DNA from: JBBRRP01 sp038251425
Lineage (GTDB): Bacteria > Myxococcota_A > Polyangia > Polyangiales > Polyangiaceae
Assembly (NCBI GenBank): GCA_038251425.1
Contig: JBBSBI010000277.1
Location: 1-5,725 of the forward strand
Length of the DNA: 5,725 nucleotides
Reading direction: 5' to 3'
Made by a program: the position numbers and the translations under genes. Shown here in pieces: positions 1 to 5,725 of this stretch; position 1 is the first letter of the stretch; the number at the start of each line of letters is the position of its first letter. The notes below the pieces were generated by a model. That model saw nothing but the letters and a program-made list of their open reading frames with translations. It was not told the DNA's origin and searched no databases.

Positions 1-2095
1 CAAAACCGAGCACGCCGAGCACCCGCAGAAGTTCAAGTAGCCGCACCGCCCAAGGTGGCACGAGCCACAAACTGAACTGGTGATCGCGGGCGACTGGCCC
101 CTTCCAAATCAGGCTCTCGGTCTTCCAAGACCAGTGGGGGACACCCGGCCCCGTTTGCACGATCGCCTTGGGATCTTGGGCGAGGTTCTGGAGCGAGGAG
201 CCTCTGAAATCGCTCTGCCCCGACTTGCCTTTGAGTTCTGCAGCACCGGGCTCGTAGGCATCTTTTCTGACAGAGGCCGTGTCTTGCTGCTGCAGCTCGG
301 CGGCGAGTTGTGCGGGTTTTCCTTCGCTCTCTCCATTCCACCAGGACCCTGCCGAATAGCTCTCTCCGCCGTGAAGCAGCGGATGCACAAAAGCGCGCAA
401 GTGGGCCGCGCCAAACGGCACGGAGAGCACAACCCAGGCCGCGGCGATCACGACCAGCATAGCGGTCATCAGCGGCCGCAGCACTTTCGGCAAAGTCACC
501 CTGCGCAGGGCAACCACCGCCACGAATGCCCCCCAGATCCAGAACGGCGCGTCCTCTTCGCCATGCACGAACACCAGCGTCGCGAAAGCCAAGAGCGCGA
601 GCCCGCGGCCACCCAGCTTGAGCGCAGCAAGGGTCATCAATAGGACATAGAACATGGCAAACAGATCCCAACTTGAAAGCCAGGAGCTCGGCGCTGAATC
701 GACCCCGCTCGCGCTTAGAAACAGCCAGCCCGGCGGCAAATGGAGCGTCGCTTGTAGGCTCTGAATGTCCTCGCTCCAACCATTCGCTGGGAGCTGTTTT
801 GCACGTGGGAGCCGAAATTCCGCTTCTAGGTTCAATCTCGCACCCCGCAATTCGACGCCACCGGGGCCGCCCTGAGCTTGTGCCGTCACAAGTTCCGGTT
901 CTCCATCCACACGGATCGTGCCGGGATCTCGCACCTGCAAGTCGAGCCGATGCTCGCGCGTCATCGTGCCCGAGAGCACGTCCTTGACCGTGTAGCCCTG
1001 TCCGTCGAAATCGAGCCACAACTGGCGAACCAGATTGATTTGATTGGGTGGTGGATCAGGGTTCCCGCGCCGCAACGTGGCTAGTGTAAGAGCGTCGTTC
1101 GGCCGTAGCTCGAATGCAGCAAGCTTCTTCCAATCGTCAGCGAGTGATGTGCGTGCGGGATCAATCTCGCGTGCACCGCCAAGCGCAACCTCCCTCAACT
1201 CCGCTTGGGGCGACCAAACCCAGGTTTCGCTCGCTGGCCATGGCTCCCCCCGGGCCGGAAGCACGAGCCGCTCCGGCTGACCCAGCGCGCGAGCTTGCAC
1301 TGTGATCGTATGCGTGCCGGCGCGGAGCTGTACCACCAACGAACCCGAATTCTCGAGCCGTGCGGGAAGCTCTGAAGTCACCGAAAGCGGGACCGTTCCA
1401 GGCAAAAGCACATTCCCAAGCGCCATTTCGCGAGCGCGCCCCGAAGCGTGAAGCAACAAGCGTGTCGTGATCCGAAGCGGCACACCGTCGTCGATACGAC
1501 GGAACACTTCGATCGACAGGGAGTCCGCTTGGGTTCCCTGTGTCGTCGCACTCGCACCTAACCACAATCGACCGTCTGTTTCACGTCGAGGAGAGAGGAT
1601 CCGTTTACCTTGCAGTGTGAGCGCCACCACTCCCGTGTGCGTCCCGACGGCGAGCGTTTCAGGCATGTCGCTCCAGGAAAATGTTCCGGTGATCTGGTGA
1701 GCGCCATGCGTCACCCAGGTGTTGGGCTCAGACGAATCCGCCAAGACAACGGCGTCCTGCCCATCCACTTTCACCTCTTCTGGCCAAACCCCCGCCCCTC
1801 CCGGCAGCACGACTTCGGCGAACGCATCCGCGTGGACGTGAAGCAAGAAGCGCCCAGACTTCTCCCCAATGTCGAGCTCAAGAGATCCCGGCCAGGCGCA
1901 ACCCGGCTCCTGCTCTGGTCCGGGAACGCACTCGCGATCCTTTTGATCCCACAGCACCCACGGTACCCAATCTCTAAGCTCAGCTGGCACGTCTTTGACC
2001 GCGAATTTGGGCCCTTCATGGCCTGCTTGCGCAAAGCTCCGAGGCGCTAAGAGGAGCACGCTCGACACAACGAGACCCAACGCGAGCTTAAACAT
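1..2095 (-). CDS. Large exported multi-pass membrane protein, function unknown (3' end outside window)
   Basis: One frame is open without a stop from the ATG at 2095 to the left edge, giving 698 codons plus one base. Residues 1-24 form a signal peptide with an AQA cleavage site. Residues about 25-470 are soluble, with many alternating hydrophobic stretches suggesting beta structure; a cysteine pair (C56, C66) could form a disulfide. Recognisable stretches are PPPNQ (348-352), LWLDFDGQGYTV (359-370), LPPGW (453-457) and GVD (464-466). Hydrophobic helices lie near 477-494, 498-511, 517-531 and 543-562. A loop (563-681) carries QTGPG (647-651) and GPV (666-668), and another helix begins near 682. 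From memory this pattern matches large uncharacterised membrane proteins of Proteobacteria; I know no assigned function. Two more in-frame ATGs lie at 2104 and 2113; none has a strong ribosome site. I chose 2095 because it gives a compact signal peptide. Existence of the gene is very likely; function is open. Confidence 0.88.
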   Translation of the reverse strand, partial: MFKLALGLVVSSVLLLAPRSFAQAGHEGPKFAVKDVPAELRDWVPWVLWDQKDRECVPGPEQEPGCAWPGSLELDIGEKSGRFLLHVHADAFAEVVLPGGAGVWPEEVKVDGQDAVVLADSSEPNTWVTHGAHQITGTFSWSDMPETLAVGTHTGVVALTLQGKRILSPRRETDGRLWLGASATTQGTQADSLSIEVFRRIDDGVPLRITTRLLLHASGRAREMALGNVLLPGTVPLSVTSELPARLENSGSLVVQLRAGTHTITVQARALGQPERLVLPARGEPWPASETWVWSPQAELREVALGGAREIDPARTSLADDWKKLAAFELRPNDALTLATLRRGNPDPPPNQINLVRQLWLDFDGQGYTVKDVLSGTMTREHRLDLQVRDPGTIRVDGEPELVTAQAQGGPGGVELRGARLNLEAEFRLPRAKQLPANGWSEDIQSLQATLHLPPGWLFLSASGVDSAPSSWLSSWDLFAMFYVLLMTLAALKLGGRGLALLAFATLVFVHGEEDAPFWIWGAFVAVVALRRVTLPKVLRPLMTAMLVVIAAAWVVLSVPFGAAHLRAFVHPLLHGGESYSAGSWWNGESEGKPAQLAAELQQQDTASVRKDAYEPGAAELKGKSGQSDFRGSSLQNLAQDPKAIVQTGPGVPHWSWKTESLIWKGPVARDHQFSLWLVPPWAVRLLELLRVLGVLGF
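92..157 (-). other. QTGPG...GPV motif in the post-helix loop of the membrane protein
   Basis: Residues 647-668 read QTGPG, then VPHWSWK, a short spacer, LIW, and KGPV. The glycine, proline and tryptophan density is far above the rest of the loop, and the loop just before it is polar and low in complexity (Q/A/E/K-rich, 591-644). This suggests a conserved structural or binding element just ahead of the next membrane helix at about 682. I recall a similar motif in other large uncharacterised membrane proteins, but that is memory, not a search. Confidence 0.5.
410..670 (-). other. Cluster of four predicted membrane helices in the large membrane protein
   Basis: Residues 476-562 contain four hydrophobic segments separated by short polar turns: near 477-494 (LFAMFYVLLMTLAALKLG), 498-511 (GLALLAFATLVFVH), 517-531 (FWIWGAFVAVVAL) and 543-562 (MTAMLVVIAAAWVVLSVPFG). 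With the N-terminal region exported, four crossings put the next loop (563-681) back in the periplasm. The positive residues RR and K-R between helices three and four (531-540) fit a cytoplasmic side. This was read by eye, not by a topology program. Confidence 0.7.
2024..2095 (-). other. Signal peptide of the large membrane protein
   Basis: The first 24 codons from the 2095 start give a short basic end (MFK), a hydrophobic core (LALGLVVSSVLLLA) and a polar end finishing in A22-Q23-A24, a typical signal peptidase I site. There is no cysteine, so it is not a lipoprotein signal. Starting at 2104 or 2113 would add MVG or MGVMVG in front and would not destroy the signal. It places the following ~450 residues outside the cytoplasmic membrane. 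Confidence 0.75.
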
Positions 2096-2179
2096 CCCAA
2101 CCATAACACCCATCGTCGCCCGGGATTGGGCAGGTGCCAAGGGACGCGAAGTCAGGGCGAGGTGTAGTAACACGGCGGT
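2096..2179. promoter_or_regulatory. Divergent intergenic region between the membrane-protein and cupin genes
   Basis: These 84 bases (66 if the membrane protein starts at 2113) must supply the start signals for both divergent genes unless transcription enters from within a gene. No strong -35/-10 pair is visible for either strand. A TTGGCA on the minus strand (2140-2135) resembles a -35 box, but what lies 17 bases on (GACGAT) is a poor -10 and overlaps the most upstream ATG. A short inverted repeat, GTGT-N4-ACAC, sits at 2162-2173, just before the cupin start. Ribosome sites are weak on both sides. The regulatory role is inferred from the gene layout alone. Confidence 0.35.
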
Positions 2180-2674
2180 ATGGCCAACGCACAGCAGCTG
2201 ATCGAGACTTTGGGGCTTTCGCCACATCCGGAGGGCGGATTTTATGCGGAGACTTTTCGTGCGGCGCCGTTGCCGTTCGAGATGCCGGAGCGGGGGCAGC
2301 GGAGCGCTTCGACGGCAATCTATTTTCTGCTCCGGGCAGGGGAGTTTTCGGCGTTGCACGTGGTGGCTTCGGATGAGGTTTGGCACCACTACGCGGGCGA
2401 CCCGCTCGAGCTGCATTGTTTTGATCGCGAAGGTGCGCACCGCGAAGTGCGGTTGGGAGCGAATATTGCCAATGGAGAGCGACCCCAGCATGTCGTTCTG
2501 CAGGGCGAGCTGCAGGCGGCGGGTGTCGCGGCGGGGTCGCACGGCTTCGCTCTGTGCGGTTGCACGGTCGCACCGGGTTTCGATTTCGCAGACTTTCGGA
2601 TGCCGTCGCGTGCCGAGCTGTTGGCCAAGTTGCCGGCGTACGCCGAGCTGGTCACGGCGCTGACGCGCGGATAG
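2180..2674 (+). CDS. Cupin_5 / DUF985 family small cupin protein
   Basis: This is a complete 164-residue protein, the usual size for a single-domain DUF985 cupin. Family hallmarks appear in order: PHPEGGFYAETFR (15-27), STAIYFLL (44-51), FSALH (56-60), DEVWHHYAGDPLEL (65-78), LGANIANGERPQ (92-103) and GCTVAPGFDFADF (127-139). The family forms a double-stranded beta-helix barrel and is usually dimeric. Yeast YML079w is a structurally known relative, and no reaction is firmly assigned. His60, Glu66, His69 and His70 are possible ligand or metal contacts. The segment that usually reads W-Q-A-A in relatives is ELQAAG here (110-115), so the tryptophan appears replaced by leucine. There is no signal peptide or membrane segment, so it is probably cytosolic. 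The start is fixed: an in-frame TAA lies at 2168-2170 and the next in-frame ATG would delete the PHPEGG motif. The ribosome site is weak (GGCGG directly before the ATG). Confidence 0.93.
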   Translation: MANAQQLIETLGLSPHPEGGFYAETFRAAPLPFEMPERGQRSASTAIYFLLRAGEFSALHVVASDEVWHHYAGDPLELHCFDREGAHREVRLGANIANGERPQHVVLQGELQAAGVAAGSHGFALCGCTVAPGFDFADFRMPSRAELLAKLPAYAELVTALTRG

Positions 2675-2684
2675 AGCGAGCGGC

Positions 2685-5600
2685 TCACCCGTCGATCGCG
2701 CCGAGCGGCAACGCTGCGGGCGACGTGAGGCTCAAAAGCGCCTCCAAATCGCCACGGGTGAGGCGTGCGGAGAGCGCTTGATCACCGCCTAGGATGCCGG
2801 CTACAAGGTCACGCTTTTGGGTTTGGAGTTGGGCCACGCGTTCTTCGACGGTGCCTTTAGCGAGCAGGCGATAGGCAATGACGTTGCGCGTCTGACCGAT
2901 GCGATGGGCGCGATCGATGGCTTGCGCTTCGGCAGCTGGATTCCACCAAGGATCGAGGATGAATACGTAGTCGGCACCGGTCAAGTTGAGGCCCACGCCG
3001 CCCGCTTTCAAGCTGATGAGAAACACGCCGATGGACGGATCGGATTGGAAGCGCTCCACGCACGCGGCGCGATCACGCGTCTTGCCATCCAGATACTCGA
3101 AGGCGATCTGCTCGTCTGTGAGGCGCTCCCTCACAATCGAAAGCAGTGACGTGAACTGCGAGAAAACGAGCGCTCGATGTCCTTCTTCACGCAACGCGCG
3201 CAGGCGCTCCAAGAGGCAATCCACTTTGGAGCTGCTTTCACCGCGGCGGTCTTTGTCGATCAGGCCGGGGTGACAGGCAGCTTGCCGCAGACGCAGAAGT
3301 GCTTCCAAGAGATGCGGCGTGGCTCTTTCGACGCCAGATTGCGCGACTTTCTTAGCAATGCTGGCCTGGTAGTGAACAAAGAGTTCGTCGTAGAGGGCCC
3401 GTTCGCCGGGCTCGAGATCGACCAACAGCGTTTGTTCGACGCGCTCTGGTAGCTCCTTGGCCACCTCGCCTTTGGTGCGCCTAAGTACAAAAGGTCGCAC
3501 GAGAGTGCGCACCAGCTTGAGCACCTGCTCGCTCGGTTTCGAGCTTTCGAGCGCGCGCCGTAAAGCTGGCAGCTCGGCAAGTAAGCCAGGATTGAGGAAT
3601 TCAAACAGCGACCACAGCTCACCTAAGTGATTCTCGACCGGAGTCCCGCTCATCGCGATGCGCCGTTCAGCGCGTAGCAGCTTGGCGCACTTGGAGGTGG
3701 TGCTGTGTTTGTTTTTGATGGCTTGGGCTTCATCCAAGACCACACATCCAAAATCAACTTCGCTGAACAGTGCAATGTCGAGCCTGAGCGTGCCGTAAGT
3801 TGTAAGGAGGACTCCCGGTGCGCTCAAAGCCTCCTTTTTTCGCGGCCGATCAGGGCCCCAGTGGGTGCGGATCGAAAGCCCTGGTGTAAAACGTGCGGCT
3901 TCATCGCGCCAGTTGGAGAGGAGCGAGCGCGGCACCACGATCAAGGTAGGCTTTGCCTTTCCTCGTCGTTGATGGGCTGCCAGAAGGTAGGCGAGCACCT
4001 GAATCGTCTTGCCGAGCCCCATATCATCCGCCAGGCATACCCCAAACCCAAGCTTGCCGAGCGTCGTCAAAAAGCCAAGACCCTCTGCTTGATAGGGGCG
4101 CAACGTTCCGATGAAACCCTGTGGTGGCGCAGCGGACGTCACACTTCGAAATTCCCGCACCTTGCGCTCAAGTGCGCTGAGCCCTCGAGCCCCCGATCCC
4201 TCTTCCGGAAGCGCACTCAGCAGTGCTTCCGCCAACCCGATCTGTCGCGACGAAAAGCGCAGCGTGCTGCCTTTCTCGGCTGAAAGCTCCGCGACCAAGC
4301 TCCAACGCTGCATCCATTCTTCCGGCAACACACCAAAGCTGCCATCGCCCAAATCAACGACGTGTTGTTTGTGCTTGATCGCAGCCAGCAACTTTGGAAA
4401 AGGCAGGTCAGCACCGTCGAACTTGGCGCTCCCTTTGACCTCAAACCAATCAATCCCTGAGTCCACCTCGATCGCGAAGCCCTTGGCTGAACGGTAGCGT
4501 TTGCCTTCCGCGCGAACTAACCAGCCGACCGCCAGCAGTTCCCGAATCGCGATCGCAATGCGTTTTTCCTCAATGGTAACGCCGAGGTTCGGTGTGCGGG
4601 AGTTACCTAACAGCTTGCCGACGAAACCTAGACGCCTCAGCAAATCCAAGGCATCTCGCTCGGCATCTCGATCCCGTTCCCAAACCCGGCGCCCCTCGAT
4701 CAGCACGGGCGACGCTTGTTCGGCTGGGATTCGTCGCTCCCCATAATCGAAACTGACACGCCCTCGCAGCTTTCTTCCGCCCGGAGCTTCGAGCTCTAGA
4801 AGAGGCGTGGGCGCCTGCTGTTCCACACGTTCGTAGTCGGGCGGCAGGATCACTTCCGAAACGCCACGCCTTCCGAGCACCCGTTCGACGAACTCGGGGA
4901 TCTCGGCCTCCGTCAAATGCCCCAGCGTCGGCTGCGTCAGGAGTGCGATAAGCCAAGGCGTATCCGTCGCAGCACATCGCAGAAGTTCGGAGCCTAAGAT
5001 GAGGGTGCCGTCCGTATGTACGTAGCGCACACTCCACACTGAGCGTCGCTCGCCGTCCAAGAATAATTCTGGCTCGATCTCAAACAGGCGTGCGGATTTT
5101 GGCCCTTTCTTATCTTGTTCGATGAGCTTCAGCAGCAGGCGATACTCTTCCGGATCCTCGAAGCTCAGCAACGGCCAAGCTAACATGCTGCCGAAGTCGT
5201 ACCCGGGTTCCTGCCTTCGTCTCTGGCTCACGTGTTCGCCGCGTGAAAAACAGAACCAAGCAAGATCGTGTTCGCGCCGCAGATCCGAAGGAACCACCCG
5301 GCAGCGGCCACTCTGTGCCAACTTCCGAAGGACACTCGGCGCGGTGAACGGGGTCAAGGTGATTTTGCGCAAGTTGGACGCCGGATAATACTGGTTGGCA
5401 GTCAACGAAGCCGGCAGAAGCCCGTAGAGTTCGCGATCCAGATCGTGGAGAAACGCGTCCGGTTCGAGCCTTTCTACCGAGCGAAAGCTGTCAGCCGCCG
5501 CTCCCACCTGACGTTGACCCACTGCCAACGTGGTCTCGTTGGAACCCAAACCCGGCGTTAAGAAGTAAAGAAGCTCAATCATTCCGTGAGCATCCGCTTC

Positions 5601-5725
5601 GTGGTGAGTTGCCGCGCGAGCTGCCAGGTCTCGCCAGCTGGAACTGCGCTGACCGATGCGCACTCCGACCAGCGGGCGCCCGAAAGAGTCTTTGTGTTCG
5701 TGCTCGAGCTCGCCAGATTCGTCGG
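2685..5725 (-). CDS. SNF2-family DEAD/DEAH-type helicase (5' end probably outside window)
   Basis: The frame is open from the right edge to a TGA at 2685-2687, giving 1012 visible codons. The first in-window start codon is a GTG at 5663, but the 20 codons before it have normal codon use and no stop, so I treat the gene as 5'-partial. Numbering from that GTG, the ATPase core holds every SNF2 signature: DDMGLGKT (546-553, Walker A Lys552), TLIVVPRSLLSNW (573-585), DEAQ (644-647, Walker B), MSGTPVEN (671-678), RPFVLRRTK (723-731), ALVFSQFTSLL (831-841), SLKAGGVGLNLTGA (884-897) and QAIDRAHRIGQ (914-924). These proteins translocate on double-stranded DNA using ATP and remodel protein-DNA complexes. 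A stretch at about 402-454 (DWFEV...LGDGSFGVLPEEW) resembles the bacterial SNF2-associated domain. Residues 1-390 are soluble and I cannot assign them. A SWIM zinc finger, common at the N terminus of such proteins, is not visible but could lie upstream. The precise cellular role is unknown. The family call is very secure. Confidence 0.95.
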   Translation of the reverse strand, partial: DESGELEHEHKDSFGRPLVGVRIGQRSSSWRDLAARAATHHEADAHGMIELLYFLTPGLGSNETTLAVGQRQVGAAADSFRSVERLEPDAFLHDLDRELYGLLPASLTANQYYPASNLRKITLTPFTAPSVLRKLAQSGRCRVVPSDLRREHDLAWFCFSRGEHVSQRRRQEPGYDFGSMLAWPLLSFEDPEEYRLLLKLIEQDKKGPKSARLFEIEPELFLDGERRSVWSVRYVHTDGTLILGSELLRCAATDTPWLIALLTQPTLGHLTEAEIPEFVERVLGRRGVSEVILPPDYERVEQQAPTPLLELEAPGGRKLRGRVSFDYGERRIPAEQASPVLIEGRRVWERDRDAERDALDLLRRLGFVGKLLGNSRTPNLGVTIEEKRIAIAIRELLAVGWLVRAEGKRYRSAKGFAIEVDSGIDWFEVKGSAKFDGADLPFPKLLAAIKHKQHVVDLGDGSFGVLPEEWMQRWSLVAELSAEKGSTLRFSSRQIGLAEALLSALPEEGSGARGLSALERKVREFRSVTSAAPPQGFIGTLRPYQAEGLGFLTTLGKLGFGVCLADDMGLGKTIQVLAYLLAAHQRRGKAKPTLIVVPRSLLSNWRDEAARFTPGLSIRTHWGPDRPRKKEALSAPGVLLTTYGTLRLDIALFSEVDFGCVVLDEAQAIKNKHSTTSKCAKLLRAERRIAMSGTPVENHLGELWSLFEFLNPGLLAELPALRRALESSKPSEQVLKLVRTLVRPFVLRRTKGEVAKELPERVEQTLLVDLEPGERALYDELFVHYQASIAKKVAQSGVERATPHLLEALLRLRQAACHPGLIDKDRRGESSSKVDCLLERLRALREEGHRALVFSQFTSLLSIVRERLTDEQIAFEYLDGKTRDRAACVERFQSDPSIGVFLISLKAGGVGLNLTGADYVFILDPWWNPAAEAQAIDRAHRIGQTRNVIAYRLLAKGTVEERVAQLQTQKRDLVAGILGGDQALSARLTRGDLEALLSLTSPAALPLGAIDG
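4302..4460 (-). other. Bacterial SNF2-associated-type segment in the helicase
   Basis: Residues 402-454 (from the GTG at 5663) read as a W-F-E-V strand, a K-F-D-G-A-D-L turn, a helix ending in lysine/histidine, then DLGDGSFGVLPEEW. This order (WF strand, helix, GDGSF, leucine-proline-glutamate) is what I recall for the domain that precedes the ATPase core in bacterial SNF2 proteins, about 90 residues ahead of Walker A here. The exact limits are approximate and need a profile search. Confidence 0.55.

Noticed and set aside
33..1019. Minus-strand open frame of 328 codons inside the membrane-protein gene
   Set aside because: It lies in another frame of the same strand, is very rich in Arg/Ala/Gly with no domain, and is a shadow of the continuous 2095-to-1 frame, which has a signal peptide, membrane helices and normal composition.
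1610..2050. Plus-strand open frame of 146 codons opposite the membrane-protein N-terminal region
   Set aside because: Arg/Pro-rich without a domain or ribosome site, and antisense to the signal peptide and exported region of a well-supported gene.
2088..2573. Minus-strand open frame of 161 codons antisense to the cupin, ending across the membrane-protein start
   Set aside because: The overlap with the next start looked operon-like, but the product is a low-complexity Arg/Pro/Ala protein with no hydrophobic core, and it is fully antisense to a clear cupin.
2674..2718. Possible shared terminator between the convergent genes
   Set aside because: The stems are only 3-4 base pairs and there is no run of T on either strand, so an intrinsic terminator is not supported.
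3705..4283. Plus-strand open frame of 192 codons antisense to the helicase ATPase core
   Set aside because: No recognisable domain, skewed Arg/Ser/Lys composition, and entirely opposite strongly conserved SNF2 motifs.
1..5725. A multi-gene defence or mobile system including the helicase
   Set aside because: SNF2 proteins do occur in some defence systems, but here the adjacent genes are convergent or divergent, not co-oriented in an operon, and no nuclease, methyltransferase, integrase, tRNA end or direct repeat is visible.

Overview
The window reads as chromosomal DNA from a moderately high-GC bacterium (about 60% GC by eye). Codon third positions favour G/C but are relaxed: GCT, TTG, GAA and AAA are all common. 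A large bacterial SNF2-type helicase beside a big signal-peptide-bearing membrane protein would fit a Myxococcota or other proteobacterium-like host, but no marker here fixes the taxonomy. I see no RNA gene, CRISPR array, insertion sequence, integrase or notable repeat.

The window is almost fully coding and holds three genes, two of them cut by the window edges. (1) Positions 2095 to 1, minus strand: the first 698 codons of a large exported/inner-membrane protein whose 3' end lies outside the window. It has a signal peptide, a long beta-rich periplasmic region, four clustered membrane helices, a periplasmic loop with a QTGPG...GPV motif, and the start of another helix. (2) Positions 2180-2674, plus strand: a complete 164-residue cupin of the DUF985/Cupin_5 type, divergent from gene 1. 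(3) Positions 5725 to 2685, minus strand: a SNF2-family DEAD/DEAH-type helicase with a complete C-terminal ATPase core. Its frame is open to the right edge, so the true start is probably outside. It converges on the cupin gene, with 10 bases between the two stop codons.

The genes are not in a shared operon: 1 and 2 diverge from a short intergenic region (2096-2179), and 2 and 3 converge. I find no sequence evidence that they act together. The helicase is a DNA translocase, the cupin is a small soluble protein of unknown substrate, and the membrane protein is of unknown function. I do not see a convincing new multi-gene system. The most interesting item is the large membrane protein, which looks like a conserved but uncharacterised family. 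The second is the roughly 540-residue N-terminal region of the helicase, most of which I cannot assign.
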